Shown here: in pieces, positions 1 through 15,837 of the stretch
Numbering within the stretch: the first letter of the stretch is position 1
How the letters are laid out: every line of letters begins with the position of its first letter
From: DASYQD01 sp963837455
GTDB taxonomy: Bacteria; Acidobacteriota; Thermoanaerobaculia; Multivoradales; JAIOJS01
Length of the DNA stretch: 64,000 bases
Assembly (NCBI GenBank): GCA_963837455.1
Contig: CAWINM010000006.1
Coordinates: 403,551 to 467,550, forward strand
Reading direction: 5' to 3'
Made by a program: the position numbers and the translations under genes
The notes under the pieces: generated by a model
What the model was told of the DNA's origin: nothing
Seen by the model: the letters and a program-made list of their open reading frames with translations, nothing else
Databases searched by the model: none

Positions 1-1607
1 GCCGGCACCTTGCCGGGCTGCCCGTCAAGGCGCGCCCCGACACCCTGACCTATCGCACCCGCAAGTTCGTCGGCCGCCACCGGTTGGGGGTGGCTGCCGC
101 CACCCTCGTCGCCGCCGCGCTGGTGGCCTCGACCACGGCGGCCGTGCTGCAGGCGCGGCGTGCCGAACGGCGCTTCCAGGACGTCCGCCATCTCGCGCAC
201 TCGTTCCTCTTCGAATTCCACGACGCCATCGCCGACCTCCCGGGCGCCACCCCGGCGCGGGAGCTGCTGGTGCGGCGCGGCCTCGAGTACCTCGACCGTC
301 TCGCCCGCGAGGCCGGCAACGACGAGTCGCTGCTCGCCGAGCTGGCGCAGGCCTACGAGAAGGTGGGCGACGTGCAGGGCATGCCGCGCTGGGCCAGCCT
401 CGGCCACAGCGGCGAGGCGCTGCGCAGCTACCGCAAGGCCCTCGCCATCGAGCAGCGCCTGGCGCGGGCGCATCCGGAGGAGCCGGCGCACCGGCTCGCC
501 ATCGCCGACCTCGAGAACCGCGTCGGCGCCGTCGAGGGCGTGCAGGGGCAAGTCGCCACGGCGCTGGCGCGGCGGCGCGCCGCCCTGGCGATGGTGCAGG
601 CGCTGTGGGAGAAGGAGCGCTACCCGCCGGCCCGCCGCGAGTGGATCCTCGACCGGGTGGCGCTCTCCGACGACCTGTGGGAGGCGGGCCGCCGCGAGGA
701 GGCCATCGCCGGCTACCGCGCCGCGCTGCGCGCCACCGCAGCGCGGCTTCATGACGAGCCCACCAACCACGAGGCGCGCCGCCACGTCGGCGTCATCCAG
801 CAGCGCCTCGGCGACACCGCCCGCGAGCTGGGGAACTGGGGTGAGGAGATCGTCCACGACCGCGCCTCGCTCGCCGTCGACGAGGCGCTGGCGAAGGAGG
901 ACCCGGGCAGCGCCGAGACGCAGCGTGACCTCGCCACCGACCACACGCGGCTGGGGCTCGCGCAGCGCAACGGCGGTGACCTCGTGGGCGCACTCGCCGA
1001 GCAGCGGCGGGCCCTGGCGCTGCGCCAGTCTCTGCTGGCTGCCGACGCCAAGGACTCGCGGGCGCGCATCGACACCGCCGAGAGCCTCAGCCAGATCGCC
1101 CAGCTGCAGGGGCAGCTCGGCGAGCACGAGCAGGCGCTCGAGTCGTGGCGGCAGTGCCTGGCGCTGCGGCGCGAGCAATCTGCCAGCGACCCCGCCAACG
1201 CGCACTGGAACGACGAGCTGGCGAGCGACCTCGAGGAGTGGGGAGGCGAGCAGATCGCCGCCGGGGACCGTCATGGCGGCCTCGCCAACCTGCGCGAAGC
1301 ACTCGCCGAGCGCGCGCGCATCGACGCGGCGGCCCCCGACTTCGTCGACAACCGCCTGCACCGGGCGCGCCTGTTCGCCTCGCTGGCCCGCGCGCTGACG
1401 CCGGCAGGCGGCCCACCGGGCGACGAGGCGTGCGGCTGGCTGCGTCGCAGCCAGCATGAGTATGCCGCGCTGGGCGCCGCCATCGGCCTGGTCGGCGAGG
1501 ACGCCGCCGAGGCTGCCGCCGCCGCGCACGACGGGGCGCGCTGCCGGCCGCAGGACCCCGCTGTGTCACGCCTCCCTTCTCCCCGCGAGAACCGCGAGAG
1601 CGGGTGA
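1..1607 (+). CDS. C-terminal part of a membrane Ser/Thr protein kinase with helical-repeat sensor region (start lies before the window)
   Basis: The reading frame is open from base 3, so the gene begins upstream of the window; about 534 residues are visible. It opens with RHLAGLPVKARPDTLTYR, the linker that follows the catalytic domain in acidobacterial Pkn-type kinases. A basic stretch and one membrane segment follow (about visible residues 27-48, LGVAAATLVAAALVAS). The rest is an all-helical, TPR-like region with repeated units such as EALRSYRKALAIEQRLA, EAIAGYRAALRATAARL and GALAEQRRALALRQSLL. By family analogy this is an inner-membrane signalling kinase with a cytoplasmic catalytic domain and an extracytoplasmic repeat domain. 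The kinase domain itself is not visible, so the identification rests on the linker, the membrane segment and the repeats. No operon partner is seen; the next gene starts 185 bases later. Confidence 0.75.
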   Translation, partial: RHLAGLPVKARPDTLTYRTRKFVGRHRLGVAAATLVAAALVASTTAAVLQARRAERRFQDVRHLAHSFLFEFHDAIADLPGATPARELLVRRGLEYLDRLAREAGNDESLLAELAQAYEKVGDVQGMPRWASLGHSGEALRSYRKALAIEQRLARAHPEEPAHRLAIADLENRVGAVEGVQGQVATALARRRAALAMVQALWEKERYPPARREWILDRVALSDDLWEAGRREEAIAGYRAALRATAARLHDEPTNHEARRHVGVIQQRLGDTARELGNWGEEIVHDRASLAVDEALAKEDPGSAETQRDLATDHTRLGLAQRNGGDLVGALAEQRRALALRQSLLAADAKDSRARIDTAESLSQIAQLQGQLGEHEQALESWRQCLALRREQSASDPANAHWNDELASDLEEWGGEQIAAGDRHGGLANLREALAERARIDAAAPDFVDNRLHRARLFASLARALTPAGGPPGDEACGWLRRSQHEYAALGAAIGLVGEDAAEAAAAAHDGARCRPQDPAVSRLPSPRENRESG

Positions 1608-1792
1608 GGCCCGCCACGGCAGAGGCCACCCTCGGGCTGCCTCGCGGCACCGCCTACCCGCCGTGGCCCGCGCCGCTGTGACGAGTGCGTCGCAGGGGGC
1701 CACGCGCAGCGAGCGCCAGCCCGTGAGTGGGCTATCCTCGGCGGCCGACCCCCACGAGGGATCCCGCTCGACTTCGCGAGGTGATCGCCCGA

Positions 1793-2818
1793 ATGTCGTA
1801 CCGCCACCCGGTTCTGGTCGCTGTCGTCACCGCCGCCTGCCTGAGCGCAGCCGCGCCGGCGCGCCCCGCCGAGACCGGCGAGGGGGGAGTGGTCACCGCC
1901 GAGCGCCTGCCGGTCTACGACAGCGCCAGGGGCGACCGCCAGATCGCCACCCTGACGCGTGGCGACGCCTTCGCCGCCGTCGCGTCACTGGCGCGCTCGG
2001 AGTTCGCCTTCGTGGCCTCCCACGGGCGAGTGTGGGTGCTGTTCTTCACTGGCGGCGGCGACGACGCCCGCGAGAGCTACGGCTGGATCGACCCAGCAGG
2101 AATCGCCAGGCTCACCTACGGCTGCTCCTGCGGCGGTGAGACCGGCTGCCTGCCGACGGCGCGGCACGGCCTGCGGCTTCGCGCCACCAGCTGGAACGCC
2201 TGCTTCCTCAGCGCCCGCGACCGCCGCCTCGCCGAGCTGGGGCTGGCGGTGGCGGCGCCAGCGACACCTGCGACGGCGACCGCCACGCCAGCGGCAGAGC
2301 CAGCTCGACATCCGGCGACGGCGAGCGCGACGCCGGTGCCCGCGGCAGCGGCCGGCGTCGCGAACGTGGGTGCCCAGGCGCCAGCGAGCCCTACGCTGCT
2401 CCCGGTCAGCATTCGCCACGCCCGCGGCAGCTTCGACGTCACCCTCTCGCCGCAGGAGCCGGAGGACGTGCGTGACGGCTCCTCGCTCGGGCGCCGCTCG
2501 ATCGCCAAGGTCTTCCACGGCGACCTCGAGGGGACCAGCAAGGGTCAGATGCTGAGCGCGGGCACCGACGTCCAGGGCTCCGCCGGCTACGCCGCCATCG
2601 AGCGCGTCACCGGCGCCCTGGGAGGGCGCCGCGGCAGCTTCGTCCTGCTCCACCGCGGGGTGATGGCCCGCGGCGAGCCGGAGCTCTCGATCACCGTCGT
2701 CCCCGACTCGGGAAGCGGCGGGCTCGCCGGCATCTCGGGATCGATGTCCATCGAGATCGCGGCCGGCGGACAGCACTCGTACGACCTCGCGTACACGCTG
2801 CCCGAGACGCCGGAGTAG
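1793..2818 (+). CDS. Exported protein with N-terminal SH3-like region and C-terminal DUF3224-type domain
   Basis: The 341-residue product starts with a signal peptide (about residues 1-29, hydrophobic run LVAVVTAACLSAAAPARPA). I chose ATG 1793 because AGGTGA lies 8 bases upstream and the signal peptide then sits at the N-terminus. Residues about 35-130 look like a bacterial SH3-type fold, ending in a cysteine-containing segment (YGCSCGGETGC). An Ala/Thr/Pro-rich linker covers about residues 158-200. The last 135 residues resemble DUF3224 proteins, with the family-like stretches KVFHGDLEGTSKGQML, GSAGYAAIERVTGALGGR and ITVVPDSGSGGLAGI. DUF3224 proteins are small beta-barrel-like proteins of unknown role. 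A periplasmic or secreted location is inferred. The gene stands alone between same-strand and opposite-strand neighbours. Confidence 0.7.
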   Translation: MSYRHPVLVAVVTAACLSAAAPARPAETGEGGVVTAERLPVYDSARGDRQIATLTRGDAFAAVASLARSEFAFVASHGRVWVLFFTGGGDDARESYGWIDPAGIARLTYGCSCGGETGCLPTARHGLRLRATSWNACFLSARDRRLAELGLAVAAPATPATATATPAAEPARHPATASATPVPAAAAGVANVGAQAPASPTLLPVSIRHARGSFDVTLSPQEPEDVRDGSSLGRRSIAKVFHGDLEGTSKGQMLSAGTDVQGSAGYAAIERVTGALGGRRGSFVLLHRGVMARGEPELSITVVPDSGSGGLAGISGSMSIEIAAGGQHSYDLAYTLPETPE

Positions 2819-2866
2819 GCGCAACGGCGACCGAGGTGGCTCCGCGGGCCGGCGCGGGCGCCGGCC

Positions 2867-4894
2867 CTACCGGGGCGCTTCGCGCGTGGGTTGCGGCGCC
2901 CCCGCGAGCGGCGCCGGCAAGCCGACCCGCCGCAGCAGGTCGGCCCACCGCGGCTCTCCGTGCAACGGGTCGAACACCGGCCAGGCCCCCATCAGCACGA
3001 CGAAGCGCGAGCGGTCCTGGTAGGCGAGCTCGAGGTCGTCGAGGGCGGCGGCGCGGTCGTCGAGACCGGCGTCGACGAGGGCGACGGCCCCCGCCTGCAC
3101 CCGCTGGCTGCCGGCCCGCCGTCGCAGCTCCGCACGCAGCGCCTGCGCTTCCGCGGTGCGGCCGGCAACCGCCAGGGCGTAGCCGAGGGCACCGCGCATG
3201 ACGCTGCTGCCGCCCGAAAGCTCGGCGGCGAGGCGCGCCTGCTCGATGGCGGCGTCGTGGCGCCCGGCAGCGGCGTCGGCGAGGGCGAGCCCGAAGTGCG
3301 TGTAGTAGAAGCGAGGGTCGAGCTCGGCGGTGCGCTCGAACTGGGCGATCGCCTCGTCGTAGCGGCGGGCGAAGTAGAGGACGAAGCCGAGGTCGGCGTT
3401 GATCACCAGCGACAACGGATCGAGGCGCTGGGCGAGGCGGGCGTTGGCGATCGCCTCCTCGTGGCGACCCATCGCCGTCAACAGGTAGGCGTACCACTGC
3501 GGCGCCGTCGGATAGGCGGGGTCGAGCCGCTGCGCCTGGCGAAACCCCTCCTCGGCGGCGCGCCAGCTCCAGTCGTAGAGGAAGCGGGCGTAGGCCAGCG
3601 TGGTGTGGGCCTCGGCGAGGTCGGGGTCGAGCCGCAGGGCGCCGTTGGCGGCGGCGATGGCGCGCGGGAAGGCATCGCGCGGGGGGATGTTGCTGTAGAG
3701 CGGCAGCAGCACCCAGCAGTCGGCGATCCCGGCCTGGGCGGCGGCGAAGGCGGGGTCGCGCGCGAGAGCGGCCTGGAAGTGGTCCATCGCCCGGTGCAGA
3801 TCCGCCTCGGTGCGGCGGTTCCAGAAGTAGCGGCCGCGCACGTACTCCTGGTAGGCCTCGACGTCGCCGGTGCCACGGTTGCCGGGCCGCCGCGGGCGGC
3901 GGCCGGCGAGCTCGAGCGACAGCGCGTCGGCGACCTGGTCGGCGATGGCGTCCTGGACGGCGAAGGGGTCGGTGTAGACGGTCTCGAAGCTGCGCGCCCA
4001 CAGCGGCTGGCCGTCGTCGACGCGCAGCAGCCGCACCGAGACGCGCAGGCGGTCGCCGGCACGTTGCAGCGAGCCGTCCATCACCGCGTCGACCCCCAGG
4101 CGGCGGCCGATCGCCAGCGCGTCACGCGGCGCCACGCGAAGCTCCTGCACCGCGCTGGTGGGTCTGACGACCAGCGGCTGCAGCTCGGAGAAACGCGTGA
4201 TGAGAGCGTCCGCCATGGCGAGACCGAGCACGTCCCCTTCGCCGGCGGGATTGAGGGAGAGGAAGGGGAGCACCGCCAGCGAGCCGATGCGCAGCGTGCC
4301 GGGCGGTTGCGTGCGCGGTCGCGAGCGGGCGGCGATTGCCAGCACCACGATGGCCAGCAGCGCAGCAACGGCAACGCCGGCGGCGAGCAGCCGCAGGCGA
4401 CGGCCGGGCTGCCGTGGCAGCGGCGCTGCCGCCCGCGACCCGGAGCCGGCGGCGGGGGCCGACACCAGCGCGGCACCCTGCGGCGAAGGCGCCGGCACCG
4501 CCACCGGAACGACCGCTGCCGGCGGCGTCGGCGGCGGCTGGGCGCCCGCGGCGGCCGGGTCGGGCAGCCGCTCGACCGCGACCGCCAGGCGGTAGCCACG
4601 GCGCGGCACGGTGAGAATGTAGGCGCGGCCGTTGTCCCCCTCCGCTAGCACCTTGCGCAAGGTGTAGACGTTCTGCGACAGGACCGACTCCTCGACGAAG
4701 CGATCGCGCCAGACGAGCGCCAGCAGCTCTTCCTTCGGAACCACCGCCCCCGCCGCCTCGACGAGCACGCGCAGGGTGTCGAAGGCCTTCGGCGTCAGCG
4801 GGATCGGCTCGTCGCCGCGGCACAGCTCCTGGCGCTGCAGGTCGAGCCGAAAGGGTCCGAAGGCGTAAGCCCCGGCGAGCTGGGTCGCCGCCAC
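2867..4894 (-). CDS. CadC-type winged-helix transcriptional regulator with TolB-like domain and TPR repeats
   Basis: 675 residues, GTG start. Residues 10-110 form an OmpR/CadC-type winged helix (FGPFRLDLQRQELCRG, IPLTPKAFDTLRVLVE, VYTLRKVLAEGD, PRRGYRL). A Pro/Ala-rich linker follows, then one membrane segment at about 168-189. From about residue 202 comes a TolB-like/adenylate-cyclase-associated domain (LAVLPFLSLNP, VDAVMDGSLQRAGDRLRVSVRL). The C-terminal half, from about residue 345, is TPR (for example AIANARLAQRLDPLS and EAIAQFERTAELDPR). This architecture is expanded in Acidobacteriota and is thought to couple a periplasmic input to cytoplasmic DNA binding; the ligand is unknown. It is transcribed divergently from the sigma-factor gene, with 240 bases between them in which I see no clear promoter. 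No truncation is evident. Confidence 0.85.
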   Translation of the reverse strand: MAATQLAGAYAFGPFRLDLQRQELCRGDEPIPLTPKAFDTLRVLVEAAGAVVPKEELLALVWRDRFVEESVLSQNVYTLRKVLAEGDNGRAYILTVPRRGYRLAVAVERLPDPAAAGAQPPPTPPAAVVPVAVPAPSPQGAALVSAPAAGSGSRAAAPLPRQPGRRLRLLAAGVAVAALLAIVVLAIAARSRPRTQPPGTLRIGSLAVLPFLSLNPAGEGDVLGLAMADALITRFSELQPLVVRPTSAVQELRVAPRDALAIGRRLGVDAVMDGSLQRAGDRLRVSVRLLRVDDGQPLWARSFETVYTDPFAVQDAIADQVADALSLELAGRRPRRPGNRGTGDVEAYQEYVRGRYFWNRRTEADLHRAMDHFQAALARDPAFAAAQAGIADCWVLLPLYSNIPPRDAFPRAIAAANGALRLDPDLAEAHTTLAYARFLYDWSWRAAEEGFRQAQRLDPAYPTAPQWYAYLLTAMGRHEEAIANARLAQRLDPLSLVINADLGFVLYFARRYDEAIAQFERTAELDPRFYYTHFGLALADAAAGRHDAAIEQARLAAELSGGSSVMRGALGYALAVAGRTAEAQALRAELRRRAGSQRVQAGAVALVDAGLDDRAAALDDLELAYQDRSRFVVLMGAWPVFDPLHGEPRWADLLRRVGLPAPLAGAPQPTREAPR

Positions 4895-5134
4895 CTTCAG
4901 ATCCCTTTGATGCCGCTTTGAGGAGCCATTGAGGACTCGGCCGGCTACCGCCGCCTACGCTGTGCCGCAGCTCCCATGAAGGATCGCTGAACGCCTGGGG
5001 CAACGAGTCTAGCAGGACGATGCCAACGGCGAAGGCGAGCGCACACCCCGTCGGGAGCCCCCAGCCGAACGACCAACTGGCAACATCACCACGGAGAGCG
5101 ACCCTTGTTTCACCTAGCCCGAATCCGCGAACGA

Positions 5135-5752
5135 ATGGCCTTCCCGGTTCCTCATCGCCCCGCCACGGACGCCGACGGCTTCGCCGGCGACTCGGACTCC
5201 CGCCTGCTCGCCGCGCTCACCGCCGGCGACGCCGGGGCCCTGGCCCTCCTCTTCGACCGTCACGGCGCCGCCGTGCTCGGCCTGCTCACCCGCATGCTCG
5301 GCCGCGGCGGCGAGGCCGACGAGGTCCTGCAGGAGGTGTTCCTCTGGCTGTGGGCCCACCCCGACCGCTACGACGGCCGCCGTTCCAGCCTGCGCGGCTG
5401 GCTGCTGGTGATCGCCCGCTCCCGCGCCCTCGACGTGCTGCGCGCCAACCGCTCCCGCCGGCTCCGCGAGGAGGGGGTCGAGCGCGACCGCCCCCGCTCC
5501 CAGGAACCGATCCCGCTCGCCGACCTCGAGCAGCGCGAGCGGCAGCGGCGGTTGCAGGCGGCCATGGGCTGTCTGCCCGAGGAGCAACGCCGCTGTATCG
5601 AGCTCGCCTTCTTCTCAGGGCTCTCCCACACCCAGATCGCCGGGCGGCTGCAGCAGCCCCTGGGCACCGTCAAGTCGCGCATCCAGCTGGGGATGGCGAA
5701 GCTGCGGGTGGCCCTGGCGCAGCTCGGCGTCGCAGCGGTCGGGGTGGCCTAG
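5135..5752 (+). CDS. ECF-type RNA polymerase sigma factor
   Basis: The product has 205 residues from ATG 5135; a TTG at 5105 would add ten residues and has no better signal. Region 2 is recognisable (ALALLFDRHGAAVLGLLTRM, ADEVLQEVFLWLW, LRGWLLVIARSRALDVLR). Region 4 has the helix-turn-helix GLSHTQIAGRLQQPLGTVKS. The acidic linker contains several Arg/Glu residues. It resembles the ECF group often annotated SigK-like, which recruits RNA polymerase to stress or envelope promoters. No recognisable zinc-binding anti-sigma factor lies next to it. The only same-strand neighbour is a small polytopic membrane protein 127 bases downstream, which might or might not be functionally linked. The specific target regulon cannot be read from this window. 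Confidence 0.88.
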   Translation: MAFPVPHRPATDADGFAGDSDSRLLAALTAGDAGALALLFDRHGAAVLGLLTRMLGRGGEADEVLQEVFLWLWAHPDRYDGRRSSLRGWLLVIARSRALDVLRANRSRRLREEGVERDRPRSQEPIPLADLEQRERQRRLQAAMGCLPEEQRRCIELAFFSGLSHTQIAGRLQQPLGTVKSRIQLGMAKLRVALAQLGVAAVGVA

Positions 5753-5879
5753 TCGGGGTCACCACGTCGGGGTGGCGCGTTCCGCGGCTCGGGGGCCGGG
5801 TCGACGCTGCCGGCCCCACCCGCCGCCTTGGAACCAAGACGGGGCCGCCAGCGTAGTCCCCAACGAGGAGGGTGCACCG

Positions 5880-6155
5880 ATGCTCGGACTCTTCGTCGCC
5901 GCAATCACCTTGGTCGCCGTGCTGGTGGTGGTCGGGCTGATCGCCGGGGTGGTCAAGCTGCTGTTCAAGGTGGCGCTGCTGCCGGTCGCCATCGCCCTGG
6001 TGGCGGTCAAGGTCACACTGGTGGCGGTCGCCGCGGTGGTCGGCCTGGTGCTGCTCGCGGCCGTGGGCGTCCCGCTCCTGGTGGTGGCGGTGCTGCTGGC
6101 GCTGCCGTTGCTGGCCCTCGGGGTGGTGGTGGGCGGGGTGCGACTGGCGATCTGA
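5880..6155 (+). CDS. Small polytopic membrane protein of unknown function
   Basis: 91 residues starting at ATG 5880, with GGAGGG eight bases upstream. The protein is almost wholly hydrophobic, with about three membrane segments (roughly residues 3-27, 28-50 and 51-85) rich in Val, Leu and Ala. The only charged residues are a few Lys and Arg at the loops (VVKLLFK, VAVKV, GGVRLAI). No catalytic or binding motif is visible. It follows the ECF sigma gene on the same strand, so an accessory role in sensing is conceivable, but this is inference. The longer in-frame reading upstream is Arg/Pro-rich and unlikely to be translated. Confidence 0.6.
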   Translation: MLGLFVAAITLVAVLVVVGLIAGVVKLLFKVALLPVAIALVAVKVTLVAVAAVVGLVLLAAVGVPLLVVAVLLALPLLALGVVVGGVRLAI

Positions 6156-6205
6156 CGGCGCGTTCGGTCACGGCCGGTGGCCCGCTCGGCGGCTCCCGCG
6201 CCCCC

Positions 6206-6799
6206 TCACGCCTGCGCCACCCTCCGCACCAGCCCGCGCAGCAACGCGGCGATGGCGTCGAGGGGGAGGACGTGGTGGACGGCGGTGCGGGCCAGCGCCG
6301 CCCGCGGCGCCACCGGGCTCTGCGCCGAGCCCGGGTTCTCGACCACCGTCACCCCACCACGGCTCGCCACCGCCGCGATGCCGGCGGCGCCGTCCTCCGA
6401 CGACCCGGTGAGGAGCACCGCCACGAGGCGCTGCCGGTAAGCCTCGGCGGCCGACTCGAACAGCACGTCGATCGAGGGCCGCGCCCAGGACACCGGGCCC
6501 TCCAGCGACAAGGCCAGGTACCCTGGCTCGAGGAGCAGGTGGTAGCCGGCCGGCGCCACATAGGCGACCCCGGCGGCGAGCGGCTCACGGTCGCAGGGCT
6601 CGCGCACCGGCAACGCCGAGGCCGCCGCCAGCAGATCGGCGAGCGCCGAGGTGGAGTCGGGGCGGCGGTGCTGCACCATGACGAGCGCCGCCGGAAGGTC
6701 CGCGGGCAGCGCGGCGAGCAGCGTGCGCAGCGCGTCGAAGCCGCCCAGCGAGGCGCCCATGACCACCAGGTCGTAGGCGCTCGCCGGGACCGCCCTCAC
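6206..6799 (-). CDS. cheB: CheB-type protein-glutamate methylesterase (catalytic domain only)
   Basis: 197 residues starting from GTG 6799, which overlaps the cheR stop (GTGA). The catalytic triad of CheB methylesterases can be placed: Ser in VVMGASLGG near the N-terminus, His in MVQHRRPDS, and Asp in LLTGSSEDGAAG. There is no N-terminal receiver domain, so phosphorylation control as in enteric CheB is absent. It is the last gene of the long minus-strand cluster and pairs with cheR immediately upstream. The methylation partner is unclear: no classical methyl-accepting chemoreceptor is present, although the HAMP-array kinase upstream could be a target. Stand-alone CheB/CheR pairs next to hybrid kinases are common in bacteria with non-chemotaxis Che-like systems. 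Function in motility is therefore not assured. Confidence 0.88.
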   Translation of the reverse strand: MRAVPASAYDLVVMGASLGGFDALRTLLAALPADLPAALVMVQHRRPDSTSALADLLAAASALPVREPCDREPLAAGVAYVAPAGYHLLLEPGYLALSLEGPVSWARPSIDVLFESAAEAYRQRLVAVLLTGSSEDGAAGIAAVASRGGVTVVENPGSAQSPVAPRAALARTAVHHVLPLDAIAALLRGLVRRVAQA

Positions 6800-7677
6800 C
6801 GCACTCTCCGGTACAGCCCGAGGCTCTCCACCACCGGCTCGTAGCGGTCGGCGAGCGAGGTGAAGCGCAGCGACTCCTTCACCCCCAGGGCGAGGATTCC
6901 GAAGTTGACCAAGCTTTCGTGGAACAGCCGGTGCACCCGTTCGCGCAGCGGCTCGGAGAAGTAGATCATCACGTTGCGACAGAGAATCATCTGGAACTCG
7001 TTGAAAGAGCTGTCGCAGACCAGGTTGTGCTGCGAGAAGACGACGTGGCGGCGCAGCTCCTCGCGAAGGATGGCGTTCTCGTGGTCGGCCGTGTAGTAGG
7101 ACGAGAAGTCCCCCTTGCCGCCCCCCTGGTGGTAGGCCACCGTGGACTCCTGCATGCCGCGTAGCGGGAAGACGCCAAGGCGGGCGCGCTGGAGCAGGTC
7201 GTCGCTGATGTCGGTAGCGTAGATCCGGGAGCGTTCCAGGAGGCCCTCCTCGGCAAGGAGGATGGCCATCGAGTACACCTCCTCGCCGGTCGAGCAGCCG
7301 GCGTGCCAGATACGCACGAAGGGATAGGTGCGCAGCATCGGCAGCACCTGCCTGCGCAGCATGCGGTAGACCTGCGGGTCGCGGAACATGCCGGTGACCT
7401 GCACCGACAGCTGGGAGACGAAGCGCTGCAGCGCCTCTGGACGGTGCAGCACCCGTTCCTGCAGGGCGGAGAGGCTGCGCGCCCCCTCGTTGTGCATCGC
7501 CCGGCGGACACGCCGGCGCAGCGAGGCGGGGGCATAGCCGCGAAAGTCGTAGCCCCACCTGCGGGCGACGCCGGTGAGCAGCAGCTCGAGCTCGAGCCCC
7601 TCGAGCTCGTCGTCGGCGTCGGCCTTCACGATCTCCCCGGGGGAGGGTGCAGGGGCATCCATCGCAGCGACCGTCAC
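6796..7677 (-). CDS. cheR: CheR-type S-adenosylmethionine-dependent protein-glutamate methyltransferase
   Basis: 293 residues from GTG 7677; an ATG at 7662 is an alternative start. The N-terminal helical domain (ARRWGYDFRGYAPASLRRRV) and the SAM-binding motif (IWHAGCSTGEEVYSMAILL) are typical of CheR. Further family motifs are RIYATDISDDLLQRAR, HNLVCD and MILCRNVMIYF. It would methylate Glu residues on receptor-like proteins, opposed by CheB. The stop overlaps the cheB start, so translation is probably coupled. It starts 52 bases after the end of the HAMP-array kinase gene, in the same direction, which suggests one transcript. No beta-subdomain peculiarities or lost motifs were noticed, and this gene is free of frame breaks although the adjacent kinase gene is full of them. 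Confidence 0.92.
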   Translation of the reverse strand: MTVAAMDAPAPSPGEIVKADADDELEGLELELLLTGVARRWGYDFRGYAPASLRRRVRRAMHNEGARSLSALQERVLHRPEALQRFVSQLSVQVTGMFRDPQVYRMLRRQVLPMLRTYPFVRIWHAGCSTGEEVYSMAILLAEEGLLERSRIYATDISDDLLQRARLGVFPLRGMQESTVAYHQGGGKGDFSSYYTADHENAILREELRRHVVFSQHNLVCDSSFNEFQMILCRNVMIYFSEPLRERVHRLFHESLVNFGILALGVKESLRFTSLADRYEPVVESLGLYRRVR

Positions 7678-7729
7678 CAGCCGCCGGGCGGGCCCGCGAC
7701 GGCGCGCCGGCGAGGTCGCACCGCCCTGG

Positions 7730-14076
<6,347 letters not shown>

Positions 14077-15837
14077 CCGTGTCGCTCCTCAGGACCCGGC
14101 GCAGCTGCTGCGGGCCCGCCGGTTTGGTCAGGTGGGTATCGAAGCCGGCGCGCCTGGCGCGCTCGCGATCCTCCTCGCGGCCGAACCCGGTCAGCGCCAC
14201 CAGGCGCGGCGCCCCCGCCCCCAGCTCGGCGCGCACGCGGCCCGCCACCGCGTAGCCGTCGAGGCCGGGCAGGCCGATGTCGACGAGCGCCAGGTCGGGC
14301 CGGCTGCTGACGATGAGCTCGATGCCGCTCGCCCCGTCGGCCGCCGCCTGCACGCGGTGGCCCCAGCCCTCGAGCAGGGTGGTGAGCGCCTCGCGGACGT
14401 CGTCCTGATCCTCGACGACCACCACGCTCACCGGCTGGGCGGCGTCGCCGTCCTCTGCCGCCGCCTCCGCCCCCACTGCTTCGCGCGGCGGCGGCATCGG
14501 CGGTAGCCGCGACTCGTCGAGCAGCGGCAGCCGCACCACGAACTCGCTCCCCTTGCCCGCTCCTTCGCTGTAGGCGCGCACGACGCCGCCGTGCAGCTCC
14601 ACCAGCCGGTGGACGAGGGTGAGCCCGAGCCCGAGACCGCCGCCACCCCCGCGCTCCTGCACGAACATGTCGAAGATGCGGTCGAGCATGTCGGGAGCGA
14701 TGCCACGCCCGTTGTCCGCCACGCGCACCACGGCGTGGGTACCGTCGCGGCCGCAGGAGACCTCGATGCGGCCGCCGGGGTCGGTATAGCGCGCTGCGTT
14801 GTGGATGAGGTTGGCGATCACCTGGGTGAGCCGCACCTGATCGGCGTGGAGCCTGAGGTCCTCGTCGCACTGCCCGACCACCAGCTGGTGGCGACGCTCG
14901 CCGAGCGCCGGGGCGGCGCTCTCCAACGCCTGGTGGAGAACGCCCTCGAGGCGCACCGGCTCGAGCCGCAGGTTGACCTTGCCGCGCGAGATGCGCGAGA
15001 CGTCGAGCAGGTCGTCGACGAGGCGGATGAGGTGCCGCACCTGCCGCTCCATCGACTCGCGCACCCGCTCGAGCCCGCGGTGCTCGATGCCGTAGCACTT
15101 GATCAGCTCGATACCGGTGACCAGCGGCGACAGCGGATTGCGCAGCTCATGGGCGAGCACGGCGAGGAACTCGTCCTTGCGCTGGCTCTCCTCGCGCAGC
15201 GCCTGCGACTCCCAGACCTGCCGTTCCTCCTCCATCCGCCGTTCGAGGTCGCGGCGCTCGAGAGCGCGCAGCATCTCGGCCTGCCGCTGTACCTGGGCGG
15301 TGCGGTTCTGCAGCTCGACGAACACCGTGGCCTTCGCCCGCAGCACCTCGGGAACGATCGGCTTGAAGAGGAAGTCCACCGCCCCCAGCGAGTAGCCACG
15401 CAGGATGTCGGCGTCCTCCTGCAGGTAGGCGGTGATGAAGATGATGGGCACGTGGCGCGAGCGCGGGCGCTCGCGGACGATGCGGGCGGTCTCGAAGCCG
15501 TCCATCCCCGGCATGTTGACGTCGAGCAGGATGAGGGCAAAGTCCTGGGCCAGCAGGTGGCGCAGCGCCTCGGCGCCGGAGCGGGCCTTGACCAGGCTGC
15601 GGCCGAGATCCCCCAGGGCCACCTCGATGGCGGCGAGGTTGCCTGCATCGTCGTCGACGACGAGGATGTCGGCGGGCGGGCTCTCCCCCGCCCGCCCAGC
15701 GAGGATTGCAAATCCTTCCTCGACGCCTTGTAAAGCGGAGTGCGCCATCGGGCCCTGACACGCGTTCTGCGCGTTAGCGCGAGGAGTGGTGCAAGCGCCG
15801 GGCCACGGGGTCGCGCCCCGGCCCCCACCGCCGCGGG

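Noticed and set aside
6206..7558. Single 450-residue CheB reading
   Set aside because: The first 250 residues are a shadow of cheR in another frame; the GTG at 6799 overlapping the cheR stop gives a proper 197-residue methylesterase.
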